From Hydractinia symbiolongicarpus (taxonomy: Eukaryota > Cnidaria > Hydrozoa > Anthoathecata > Hydractiniidae), in the NCBI RefSeq assembly GCF_029227915.1, contig NC_079883.1:7626001-7690000 (forward strand): a DNA stretch of 64,000 nucleotides, read 5' to 3'. Below the pieces are notes generated by a model. That model was not told the origin of the DNA, searched no databases, and saw only the letters and a list, made by a program, of their open reading frames with translations. The translations under genes and the position numbers were made by a program. This document shows positions 1 to 8,631 of this stretch, piece by piece. Within the stretch, counting starts at the first letter, position 1. The number at the start of each line of letters is the position of its first letter.

Positions 1-488
<488 letters not shown>

Positions 489-509
489 GCATCTTACCAA
501 ACAAAAAAC

Positions 510-525
510 GGCTATTTTTATAGCC
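510..525 (+). terminator. Histone 3' stem-loop of H3
   Basis: GGCTAT-TTTT-ATAGCC forms a 6-bp stem with a 4-nt loop, followed by ACACA. This is the SLBP-binding 3' processing signal of animal replication-dependent histone mRNAs. The loop is UUUU rather than the common UUUC. The same signal follows H1, H2A and H4 in every intact unit. Confidence 0.95.
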
Positions 526-545
526 ACACATCCATAAAAAATATT
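526..545 (+). promoter_or_regulatory. Putative histone downstream element of H3
   Basis: ACACATCCATAAAAAATATT immediately follows the stem-loop. It is a divergent member of an element shared by all five histone genes here: H2A 3503-3523(-), H2B 4671-4691(+), H4 5033-5051(-), H1 781-801(-). By position it is the candidate U7-snRNA pairing site. The role is inferred. Confidence 0.5.
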
Positions 546-780
546 ACGGCTAGCTTTTTATATCAAACTTTGTCCTGCTTTCTGTTTAAATTTTATGCTA
601 CATAAAAATTTTATGCTACATAAAGTTTGACAATGTTAAAAATATGAAGGGCAAGAAAAGTAAAAGCAAGAAAATAAGAAATTTAAAAACGAAAATACTT
701 AAACTTAGGGAATCTAATCTTAAATTTACTCTTTTTTAACTGTTTAAGTGACTTAAACAAGTTTAACTTTGTACCAAGAT
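546..780. other. H3-H1 convergent spacer
   Basis: AT-rich spacer between the two convergent 3' ends. It holds a perfect tandem 18-bp repeat (589-606 and 607-624, AATTTTATGCTACATAAA) and a 31-codon open frame at 644-739. No other feature is recognised. Confidence 0.7.
644..739 (+). other. Small Lys-rich open frame, doubtful
   Basis: ATG to TAA, 31 residues beginning MKGKKSKSKKIRNLK, strongly basic. It sits between convergent histone 3' ends with no promoter or stem-loop of its own. It stays open in the right array with one Phe-to-Ile change. Most likely chance in A-rich DNA; I do not assign a function. Confidence 0.12.
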
Positions 781-801
781 AATGTTTTTTTGTAAATGTG
801 T

Positions 802-817
802 GGCTATAAAAATAGCC
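802..817 (-). terminator. Histone 3' stem-loop of H1
   Basis: Same 16-nt GGCTAT/ATAGCC hairpin, 33 nt beyond the H1 stop. On the H1 strand it is followed by ACACATTTAC and an A-run, the H1 version of the downstream element. Confidence 0.93.
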
Positions 818-849
818 GTTTGTTAATGTAATAGCCAGATACACACAAA

Positions 850-1401
850 TTATTTTTTTGCGGTCTTCTTTGCTGCCTTTTTGGGAGTCTTTTTGACCTT
901 CTTTGCTGCAGGTTTTTTAGCAACAGGCTTCTTTGTGGGTTTCTTAGCTGCTGGTTTCTTAGCCGAGGCTTTCTTTGTGGCAGGCTTCTTTGCTGCTTTC
1001 TTTGGCGTGCTCTTCTTTGCTGGCTTCTTTTTTGGTGTACTTTTCTTTGCAGTAGGCTTCTTTGCCGTTGGCTTTTTTGCTGCGGCCTTTTTCTTAGGTT
1101 TTTCTTTTTTTACCTGACCTAGCTTGAATGATCCAGAAGCACCAGTGCCTTTAGTTTGAATCAAATCGCCTGATGTTACTCCTCGTTTAAGAGCCATTTT
1201 CAGATGATGATCTGAGTTTTCAGCAACTTTGTAATTTGCATGAATATATTTTGTAATAGCTTGGCGAGATGAACCACCGCGTTCCTTTAGGGTAGCGATA
1301 GCAGCCTTGATCATGTCCACATATTTAGGGTGATCAGCTGTCTTCTTTGCAGCAGGTTTCTTCTTGGGTGCGATTTTCTTTGGAGAAGCTGCTTCACTCA
1401 T
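850..1401 (-). CDS. H1: Linker histone H1
   Basis: Binds linker DNA at the nucleosome entry/exit. The 183-residue protein starts [10 protein letters not shown] chose this Met over one nine codons upstream because the upstream extension (MDCCKKTLK) is not H1-like. N-tail about 1-23 with one SPKK motif at 6-9. Winged-helix globular domain about 24-96, with the usual HPKYVDMI start and the [10 protein letters not shown] wing near 85-94. C-tail about 97-183 is almost pure K, A, P and T, with two STPKK cyclin-dependent-kinase-type motifs. Single exon, stem-loop at 802-817. It has its own promoter, unlike the paired core histones. Confidence 0.96.
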   Translation of the reverse strand: MSEAASPKKIAPKKKPAAKKTADHPKYVDMIKAAIATLKERGGSSRQAITKYIHANYKVAENSDHHLKMALKRGVTSGDLIQTKGTGASGSFKLGQVKKEKPKKKAAAKKPTAKKPTAKKSTPKKKPAKKSTPKKAAKKPATKKASAKKPAAKKPTKKPVAKKPAAKKVKKTPKKAAKKTAKK

Positions 1402-1572
1402 TTTTAATGTTTTCTTACAACAATCCAACGATAAACGATGCTTGTTATCACAGTAGAAGTATACTAAACATTACCGTGTAAATGAGATATAATTTAAGAC
1501 GGTGCGAAGTATGCGGACGTAAAAGTACCACTCCCGGGAATTGATTTGGCGCGAAAACAGAAATGTGTGTTT
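1402..1572 (-). promoter_or_regulatory. H1 promoter with E2F palindrome and AC box
   Basis: On the H1 strand: an A/T-rich TATA-like ATTATAT (1487-1494), a 12-bp E2F-type palindrome TTTGGCGCGAAA (1545-1556, reads as E2F on both strands) and AAACACA (1566-1572), matching the AC box known from animal H1 promoters. Spacing suits a core promoter, but activity is inferred. Present in all H1 copies in both arrays. Confidence 0.65.
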
Positions 1573-1980
1573 CTGTACATCGTATAATGTCCGTTTTGGG
1601 TGCCGCGACTATGCGAAAGCATGTTAATTTTTATTTGTAGTACGACGCAATAGTCTGCAAGAGAAGCTGCTGGAGTTTGAGGTCTTCAGCATTACATCTA
1701 GTCTGTTAATTTGGGCTTCTTCCGCGCTCGTGTTAGGATTTTCATAAAGCGTTCTTTGGTTTGCGTTGCGTATGTCGGCCTACATCATCGACACGGCCTG
1801 TTTCCGGCTATTAGGAGCAATTCATATATTGGGCACTGCGTTTCGACTTTTTTATTAGACCACAGTAAAAAAATTCACTCACAGAAGTCCCTTTCTTTCA
1901 TGGCTACAAACACGAAGAATTCTGTCGTAAGTAAAACGAATGCGCAAGCCAAAATGACGATGGGGCGAAGTCATAAGCAT
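1573..1980. other. H1-tRNA spacer, unassigned
   Basis: About 400 bp, higher in GC than the histone spacers, ending at the tRNA. It contains a T6 run at 1848-1853 and a 133-codon open frame beginning near 1711 that runs across the tRNA on the same strand, so it is not credible as a protein gene. I checked for U4, U5, U6 and spliced-leader signatures and saw none. Confidence 0.6.
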
Positions 1981-2053
1981 GGCCCTGTGGCCCAATGGAT
2001 AAGGCATCTGACTACGAATCAGGGGATTCCAGGTTCGACTCCTGGCAGGGTCG
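1981..2053 (+). tRNA. trnR-ACG: tRNA-Arg(ACG)
   Basis: 73-nt cloverleaf without CCA. Acceptor GGCCCTG/CAGGGTC (G2-U71 wobble); D arm GCC/GGC; anticodon stem TCTGA/TCAGG with loop CTACGAA; variable GGATT; T stem CCAGG/CCTGG with loop TTCGACT; discriminator G73. Anticodon ACG, read as ICG after deamination, decodes CGU, CGC and CGA. A and B boxes are present. No run of four T occurs for about 200 bp downstream (next is 2255-2259), so a normal Pol III terminator is missing. Confidence 0.95.
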
Positions 2054-2375
2054 CACTGTCGCATTTCGGCTGCATGGTCTACTGTGTAACGCGCGCGCAC
2101 GTTCTGGCGTAATGCGTTGATAAACGGAATGTACGCAGACATATTGGAAAGTAATATCACGCACTTAGTATCGTCGCCTTTGTTAGCATTCATGTAAGTT
2201 ACCATCCACTCGCTACAGTCGCTCTCCATCCTACGGCTAAATCAACAGCCGTGATTTTTACTATGTCGCCGTCCATCCGTACGCGGTGACAGTTGTAAGC
2301 TTTACAGTAACGTGACATGCTCCACAAGCAGTTACGGTGTGTGGACGATGCCTATCATGGCAACGCTTGTTCTTT
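2054..2375. other. tRNA-U2 spacer and U2 promoter
   Basis: 322 bp. First T5 run at 2255-2259. CCACAAGCA at 2322-2330, 54 bp before the U2 start, is shared with the U1 promoter and is the candidate proximal sequence element. An open frame on the minus strand (1879-2229) crosses the tRNA and is judged spurious. Confidence 0.65.
2322..2330 (+). promoter_or_regulatory. Candidate PSE of U2
   Basis: CCACAAGCA at -54 relative to the U2 5' end. The identical 9-mer lies at -57 of U1 (2696-2704), and I found it nowhere else in the unit. Animal Pol II snRNA genes carry a proximal sequence element at about this distance, bound by SNAPc. Confidence 0.7.
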
Positions 2376-2562
2376 ATCGCTTCTCGGCCTAATGGCTAAG
2401 ATCAAGTGTAGTATCTGTTCTTATCAGTTTAATATCTGGTAGGCCATTCTCTGAATGGTCAGTATATTAATCTGATTTTTGGCCTTGGGTCATGGAGGTG
2501 GATTCATTCACGCCGTGACCACGGGTTGCCTTGGTGTTGCACTATTACCGATGGCGGCCCAC
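2376..2562 (+). ncRNA. U2: U2 spliceosomal snRNA
   Basis: 187 nt, against 188 in human. Recognised by the 5' end ATCGCTTCTCGGCC, the branch-point recognition segment GTGTAGTATCTGTTC, the Sm site GATTTTTGG, and a 3' stem of GGGTTGCC/GGCGGCCC. Pairs with the intron branch site and with U6 in the spliceosome. The 3' end is placed by homology and is uncertain by a few bases. Same strand as U1, 190 bp upstream of it. Confidence 0.97.
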
Positions 2563-2695
2563 ATAAGCAATAAAAGAATAATAGCAGTCCTCTTTCCGAC
2601 GGCACTCTGCATAGTCTACGGCGGGAACAAAACGCGTACACTGGGGGAGAATACAGCCTATGCCCCGCGACACGGCAGTTTATAACACACTCAAG

Positions 2696-2704
2696 CCACA
2701 AGCA
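2696..2704 (+). promoter_or_regulatory. Candidate PSE of U1
   Basis: CCACAAGCA at -57 relative to the U1 5' end, identical to the U2 element. The remainder of the U2-U1 interval (2563-2752) holds A-rich sequence after U2 (GCAATAAAAGAATAATAG) that may be the snRNA 3' box. Confidence 0.7.
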
Positions 2705-2752
2705 TTAACAAACTTTGAAGGGTACCCTCATGCTACGGTGCAGTTCCAACTC

Positions 2753-2918
2753 ATACTTACCTGACGGGGAAGTAAAGACTGATCAATGAGGGTTTTCTTC
2801 CAGAGTGAGGCTCTTGCATTGCACTACGCTTGGGCTGACCTCTGCGATTACTGCAAACGTCAGTAACTCGACCGTACAATTTCTGGTAGTGGGGGCCTGC
2901 GTCCGCGCTCGCCCCCTC
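2753..2918 (+). ncRNA. U1: U1 spliceosomal snRNA
   Basis: About 166 nt (human 164). The 5' end ATACTTACCTG is the 5' splice-site recognition sequence. Also visible: the TTGCACTACGCTTGGGCTGA stem-loop II region (U1A-type loop TTGCACT), the Sm site AATTTCTGG, and the terminal GGGGGCC/GCCCCC hairpin. Downstream AAGTCAAAATGAATGAG is a possible 3' box. Confidence 0.97.
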
Positions 2919-3245
2919 CTTAAGTCAAAATGAATGAGCTTAGAAAAGTTGCGCGGCCAAATGTCGGTGGTGACTTAAACGCTAAGGTAAAACCTCGCTT
3001 GGCTGTTACGAAACGTGATTGCGATATAAGTCCTCGGAAGGCGGCGGAATTTTATTTTATTTGCCATTCCGTCAGGGTTATTGGATGATCGGCAATAGAT
3101 CGAGTTTGTATGCATTTGAAAGCTCTTTTTTCTCGTACTATCACCTGAAAATGTCGTAGGAAAATGTCATAGGAAACACTTTCAACAACCGCCACGTTCC
3201 TTAATTGTTATAACAAGAAATATATCACAGCAAATGAAAATGAAA
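2919..3245. other. U1-5S spacer
   Basis: 327 bp between the 3' ends of U1(+) and 5S(-). Contains a tandem 13-bp repeat with one mismatch, AAAATGTCGTAGG (3148-3160) then AAAATGTCATAGG (3161-3173). No gene is recognised. In the right array this interval carries a 22-bp insertion next to the 5S terminator. Confidence 0.65.
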
Positions 3246-3364
3246 AGCCTACGACACCGGGAGTTCCCAGGCGGTCCCCCATCCAAGTACTATCCCGGCC
3301 CGACGATGCTTAACTTCCGTGATCAGACGAGAACGGGTGTGTTCATCGTGGTATGGCCGTAGAC
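3246..3364 (-). rRNA. 5S: 5S ribosomal RNA
   Basis: 119 nt. Starts GTCTACGGCCATACCACG and ends GTGTCGTAGGCT; the two ends form the 9-bp helix I. The internal control region is intact (AAGTTAAGCATCGTCGGG and GATGGGGGACCGCCTGGG, the TFIIIA/box A-C segment). TTTT (3243-3246 on the minus strand) terminates it. Part of the large ribosomal subunit, transcribed by Pol III. A TATA-like AAAATAAAT lies about 30 bp upstream. Confidence 0.98.
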
Positions 3365-3502
3365 ATTAGTAGGTGCAAATACGTGCAATTTATTTTGACG
3401 TTGTGATCAAATTTTTTTATTTAATTTCTTTGAGTTACTTAGGACAAGGCGTATGCATGGATTATCTATTAGACTTTAAGGTTATAGTTTTGTGAAAAAA
3501 AC
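3365..3502. other. 5S-H2A spacer
   Basis: Short AT-rich spacer holding the upstream region of 5S and the 3' flank of H2A. Nothing further is recognised. Confidence 0.6.
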
Positions 3503-3523
3503 AATGTTTTTTTAAAGATGTGT
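3503..3523 (-). promoter_or_regulatory. Putative histone downstream element of H2A
   Basis: On the H2A strand this reads ACACATCTTT followed by seven A and CATT. The same 21 bases follow the H2B stem-loop exactly (4671-4691), although the two stems differ in sequence, which argues for selection or conversion of the element itself. Candidate U7 pairing site. Confidence 0.55.
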
Positions 3524-3539
3524 GGCTATAAAAATAGCC
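3524..3539 (-). terminator. Histone 3' stem-loop of H2A
   Basis: GGCTAT-TTTT-ATAGCC on the H2A strand, 23 nt past the stop codon. Confidence 0.95.
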
Positions 3540-3561
3540 GTTGTTTTCTGAGTGTAGCGGT

Positions 3562-3942
3562 TTACTTCTTCTGTCCTTTGTCGTTCTTCTTTGGGAGTAA
3601 GACAGCTTGAATGTTTGGCAAAACACCACCAGCTGCAATGGTTACACCGCTCAAAAGTTTGTTTAATTCTTCATCATTACGAACAGCCAATTGTAAATGT
3701 CTTGGAATAATCCTAGCTTTTTTGTTGTCTCTTGCTGCGTTACCAGCCAACTCCAATATCTCAGCAGATAAATATTCCAAGACGGCTGCTAAGTAAACTG
3801 GTGCTCCAGATCCAATTCGGTTAGCATAGTGCCCTCTACGAAGGAATCTATGCACTCTACCGACTGGAAATTGAAGTCCAGCTCTTGAGGATCTTGTCTT
3901 GGCTTTAGCCTTAGCTTTTCCACCTTTTCCACGTCCAGACAT
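3562..3942 (-). CDS. H2A: Histone H2A (canonical)
   Basis: 126 codons. Starts [14 protein letters not shown], then the histone fold with [16 protein letters not shown], and the docking region [12 protein letters not shown]. Acidic-patch residues E55, E60, E63, D89, E90 and E91 (mature numbering, one less than human) are all present. It ends KKNDKGQKK and lacks a C-terminal SQ-E-Y motif, so it is not H2A.X. Two departures from most animal H2As: the L1 loop reads YANRIG instead of Y-S/A-E-R-V-G, and the residue equal to human Q104 is Ala (TIAAGGV). Divergent from H2B across a 284-bp promoter. Confidence 0.97.
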   Translation of the reverse strand: MSGRGKGGKAKAKAKTRSSRAGLQFPVGRVHRFLRRGHYANRIGSGAPVYLAAVLEYLSAEILELAGNAARDNKKARIIPRHLQLAVRNDEELNKLLSGVTIAAGGVLPNIQAVLLPKKNDKGQKK

Positions 3943-4226
3943 AACTGCGATTTGATTTGTAAGTTAATACAAAAACGTACGAATATTTAACGTAAGTGTT
4001 AACGAAATAAACTTTACTCGTTTTTTCATCATAAAAATAGGATCGAAATCATGTTTTTTTAACCAATCATAATTAAGTATTAAACAAAAGATTTTTTTTT
4101 TAACCAATTAAATTGCGTATCGGCGTTTTCGGATCGAATTCGATCCGATTTTTTTACTTATAAACAAAAAGTTTTGACTTGCAGTTTAATGCTTATTTAC
4201 AAGTTAAGTAGCAAAAATTTTTAACC
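3943..4226. promoter_or_regulatory. Divergent H2A-H2B promoter
   Basis: Two CCAAT boxes (4063-4067 and 4104-4108), one about 120 bp from each start codon. TATAAA at 4159-4164 serves H2B. A perfect 20-bp palindrome at 4129-4148 (arm TCGGATCGAA) is accompanied by a half-site GGATCGAA at 4040-4047. H2A has only weak TATA-like A/T runs. The layout is typical of paired histone genes; the palindrome has no assignment I know. Confidence 0.7.
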
Positions 4227-4631
4227 ATGTCTGACGCAGCAGCTAAAGGAGGAAAACAGGCACCTAAAGTAGCCAAGAAAGGTGAAAAAAGAGCCGGCAA
4301 AAAAGGAGGAAAGATTGGTGGAACTGGTGAAAAGAAACGCAAGAGAAAGAGAAAGGAAAGTTATGCTATTTACATCTACAATGTTTTGAAACAAGTTCAC
4401 CCAGATGTCGGAGTTTCAAGCAAAGCTATGAGCATCATGAACTCATTTGTCAACGACATCTTTGAGCGCATTGCTTCCGAAGCTTCGCGTTTGGCTCTTC
4501 AAAACAAAAAGTCGACCATCTCTTCTCGTGAAATTCAAACCGCAGTACGTCTTCTCTTGCCTGGAGAACTTGCAAAACACGCAGTCAGTGAAGGAACAAA
4601 AGCCGTCACAAAATACACAAGCAGCAAGTAA
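4227..4631 (+). CDS. H2B: Histone H2B
   Basis: 134 codons, about ten longer than human H2B because of an extended K/G-rich N-tail (about 1-40) ending in the basic [10 protein letters not shown] block. Histone fold from [16 protein letters not shown] onward, with [16 protein letters not shown] and the C-terminal [18 protein letters not shown] helix; the Lys of AVTKYTSSK is the conserved ubiquitination site. The [11 protein letters not shown] segment replaces the common AHYNKRSTITS. Its 3' stem-loop (4655-4670) differs from those of the other four histones. Confidence 0.97.
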   Translation: MSDAAAKGGKQAPKVAKKGEKRAGKKGGKIGGTGEKKRKRKRKESYAIYIYNVLKQVHPDVGVSSKAMSIMNSFVNDIFERIASEASRLALQNKKSTISSREIQTAVRLLLPGELAKHAVSEGTKAVTKYTSSK

Positions 4632-4654
4632 ACCAACGTCTACCAAACACAAAC

Positions 4655-4670
4655 GGTCTTTTTTAAGACC
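4655..4670 (+). terminator. Histone 3' stem-loop of H2B (variant stem)
   Basis: GGTCTT-TTTT-AAGACC. Stem pairs 3, 4 and 5 differ from the GGCTAT/ATAGCC stem of the other genes, and each change is compensated on the opposite arm. Loop and flanking ACACA are unchanged. Confidence 0.95.
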
Positions 4671-4691
4671 ACACATCTTTAAAAAAACATT

Positions 4692-5032
4692 TACTTGGCG
4701 TCACTACAAGTTAACCGAAGTTAATAAAACTTCTAAATAATGTGCTTAAGAACACTAGCCTACATTTAAAATACTTCCCCATGTGTGTGTGGATTAGCTT
4801 CACTTTTCATACGTATTATTAGCTGTACTTGCAGAAAAGACAAGTACATTGATCCATGTTATTGCTTACATTTAACTTAACCCAGCTTTTCACGGAAACA
4901 CTCCCAGGCAAATTAACCCTACAAAGTATTTCTAAATTTTTTTTGTGTCATATATGACATAGTATCGTATAGCAATAAATGTAACTGTGACAAGACTTTA
5001 CACATTGTGTAATTTGGAAGCGTGCACAAAGT
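4692..5032. other. H2B-H4 convergent spacer
   Basis: Two inverted repeats: TGTACTTG/CAAGTACA (4824-4831 and 4841-4848, 9-nt loop) and a perfect 14-bp palindrome TGTCATATATGACA (4946-4959). No coding or RNA gene is recognised. The first assembly gap resumes one base inside the first inverted repeat. Confidence 0.6.
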
Positions 5033-5051
5033 AATGTTTTAAAAGATTTGT

Positions 5052-5067
5052 GGCTATAAAAATAGCC
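5052..5067 (-). terminator. Histone 3' stem-loop of H4
   Basis: GGCTAT-TTTT-ATAGCC on the H4 strand, 25 nt past the stop, followed by ACAAATCTTTTAAAACATT as the downstream element. Confidence 0.95.
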
Positions 5068-5091
5068 GTTTTTGTTGAGCAATGACAACGC

Positions 5092-6340
<1,249 letters not shown>

Positions 6341-6701
6341 GCATCTTACCAAACAAAAAACGGCTATTTTTATAGCCACACATCCATAAAAAATATTACG
6401 GCTAGCTTTTTATATCAAACTTTGTCCTGCTTTCTGTTTAAATTTTATGCTACATAAAAATTTTATGCTACATAAAGTTTGACAATGTTAAAAATATGAA
6501 GGGCAAGAAAAGTAAAAGCAAGAAAATAAGAAATTTAAAAACGAAAATACTTAAACTTAGGGAATCTAATCTTAAATTTACTCTTTTTTAACTGTTTAAG
6601 TGACTTAAACAAGTTTAACTTTGTACCAAGATAATGTTTTTTTGTAAATGTGTGGCTATAAAAATAGCCGTTTGTTAATGTAATAGCCAGATACACACAA
6701 A

Positions 6702-7253
6702 TTATTTTTTTGCGGTCTTCTTTGCTGCCTTTTTGGGAGTCTTTTTGACCTTCTTTGCTGCAGGTTTTTTAGCAACAGGCTTCTTTGTGGGTTTCTTAGC
6801 TGCTGGTTTCTTAGCCGAGGCTTTCTTTGTGGCAGGCTTCTTTGCTGCTTTCTTTGGCGTGCTCTTCTTTGCTGGCTTCTTTTTTGGTGTACTTTTCTTT
6901 GCAGTAGGCTTCTTTGCCGTTGGCTTTTTTGCTGCGGCCTTTTTCTTAGGTTTTTCTTTTTTTACCTGACCTAGCTTGAATGATCCAGAAGCACCAGTGC
7001 CTTTAGTTTGAATCAAATCGCCTGATGTTACTCCTCGTTTAAGAGCCATTTTCAGATGATGATCTGAGTTTTCAGCAACTTTGTAATTTGCATGAATATA
7101 TTTTGTAATAGCTTGGCGAGATGAACCACCGCGTTCCTTTAGGGTAGCGATAGCAGCCTTGATCATGTCCACATATTTAGGGTGATCAGCTGTCTTCTTT
7201 GCAGCAGGTTTCTTCTTGGGTGCGATTTTCTTTGGAGAAGCTGCTTCACTCAT
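6702..7253 (-). CDS. H1: Linker histone H1
   Basis: Same 183-residue protein as the first H1; stem-loop at 6654-6669. Confidence 0.96.
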   Translation of the reverse strand: MSEAASPKKIAPKKKPAAKKTADHPKYVDMIKAAIATLKERGGSSRQAITKYIHANYKVAENSDHHLKMALKRGVTSGDLIQTKGTGASGSFKLGQVKKEKPKKKAAAKKPTAKKPTAKKSTPKKKPAKKSTPKKAAKKPATKKASAKKPAAKKPTKKPVAKKPAAKKVKKTPKKAAKKTAKK

Positions 7254-7832
7254 TTTTAATGTTTTCTTACAACAATCCAACGATAAACGATGCTTGTTAT
7301 CACAGTAGAAGTATACTAAACATTACCGTGTAAATGAGATATAATTTAAGACGGTGCGAAGTATGCGGACGTAAAAGTACCACTCCCGGGAATTGATTTG
7401 GCGCGAAAACAGAAATGTGTGTTTCTGTACATCGTATAATGTCCGTTTTGGGTGCCGCGACTATGCGAAAGCATGTTAATTTTTATTTGTAGTACGACGC
7501 AATAGTCTGCAAGAGAAGCTGCTGGAGTTTGAGGTCTTCAGCATTACATCTAGTCTGTTAATTTGGGCTTCTTCCGCGCTCGTGTTAGGATTTTCATAAA
7601 GCGTTCTTTGGTTTGCGTTGCGTATGTCGGCCTACATCATCGACACGGCCTGTTTCCGGCTATTAGGAGCAATTCATATATTGGGCACTGCGTTTCGACT
7701 TTTTTATTAGACCACAGTAAAAAAATTCACTCACAGAAGTCCCTTTCTTTCATGGCTACAAACACGAAGAATTCTGTCGTAAGTAAAACGAATGCGCAAG
7801 CCAAAATGACGATGGGGCGAAGTCATAAGCAT

Positions 7833-7905
7833 GGCCCTGTGGCCCAATGGATAAGGCATCTGACTACGAATCAGGGGATTCCAGGTTCGACTCCTGGCAG
7901 GGTCG
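7833..7905 (+). tRNA. trnR-ACG: tRNA-Arg(ACG)
   Basis: Left-array type with G1, identical to the first copy. Confidence 0.95.
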
Positions 7906-8227
7906 CACTGTCGCATTTCGGCTGCATGGTCTACTGTGTAACGCGCGCGCACGTTCTGGCGTAATGCGTTGATAAACGGAATGTACGCAGACATATTGGA
8001 AAGTAATATCACGCACTTAGTATCGTCGCCTTTGTTAGCATTCATGTAAGTTACCATCCACTCGCTACAGTCGCTCTCCATCCTACGGCTAAATCAACAG
8101 CCGTGATTTTTACTATGTCGCCGTCCATCCGTACGCGGTGACAGTTGTAAGCTTTACAGTAACGTGACATGCTCCACAAGCAGTTACGGTGTGTGGACGA
8201 TGCCTATCATGGCAACGCTTGTTCTTT

Positions 8228-8414
8228 ATCGCTTCTCGGCCTAATGGCTAAGATCAAGTGTAGTATCTGTTCTTATCAGTTTAATATCTGGTAGGCCATT
8301 CTCTGAATGGTCAGTATATTAATCTGATTTTTGGCCTTGGGTCATGGAGGTGGATTCATTCACGCCGTGACCACGGGTTGCCTTGGTGTTGCACTATTAC
8401 CGATGGCGGCCCAC
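8228..8414 (+). ncRNA. U2: U2 snRNA
   Basis: Identical to the first copy; candidate PSE at 8174-8182. Confidence 0.97.
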
Positions 8415-8604
8415 ATAAGCAATAAAAGAATAATAGCAGTCCTCTTTCCGACGGCACTCTGCATAGTCTACGGCGGGAACAAAACGCGTACACTGGGGGA
8501 GAATACAGCCTATGCCCCGCGACACGGCAGTTTATAACACACTCAAGCCACAAGCATTAACAAACTTTGAAGGGTACCCTCATGCTACGGTGCAGTTCCA
8601 ACTC

Positions 8605-8631
8605 ATACTTACCTGACGGGGAAGTAAAGAC
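8605..8631 (+). ncRNA. U1: U1 snRNA, 5' fragment at assembly gap
   Basis: Only the first 27 nt remain (splice-site recognition region onward) before the N run. Truncation is by the assembly, not evidently by mutation. PSE at 8548-8556. Confidence 0.93.

Noticed and set aside
881-1117. 78-codon Phe/Ala-rich frame antisense to the H1 tail
   Set aside because: A shadow of the Lys/Ala-rich C-tail codons on the opposite strand.
1402-1428. Nine-codon N-terminal extension of H1 (MDCCKKTLK)
   Set aside because: Animal H1 normally begins with acetylated Ser after Met as in MSEAASPKK; the upstream ATG is more likely in the 5' leader.
1573-1980. Possible further small RNA gene (spliced leader, U4, U5, U6, snoRNA)
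   Set aside because: No Sm site with cap-proximal splice donor, no U4/U5/U6 signature, and the apparent C- and D-box-like words are not flanked by a terminal stem.
1711-2112. 133-codon open frame on plus across the tRNA region
   Set aside because: It overlaps the tRNA-Arg on the same strand, has no histone-like or other recognisable domain, and no stem-loop or poly(A) signal follows it.
1879-2229. 116-codon open frame on minus opposite the tRNA
   Set aside because: It is antisense to the tRNA and contains its reverse complement; substitutions between arrays are not biased to silent sites.
2479-2701. Open frames of 68 and 65 codons over the U2-U1 interval
   Set aside because: They start inside the U2 snRNA or run through its 3' stem; RNA gene structure explains the sequence.
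3562-3942. H2A.X or H2A.Z identity
   Set aside because: No C-terminal SQ motif and the acidic patch and tail are of canonical type; it sits in a replication-dependent cluster with a stem-loop.
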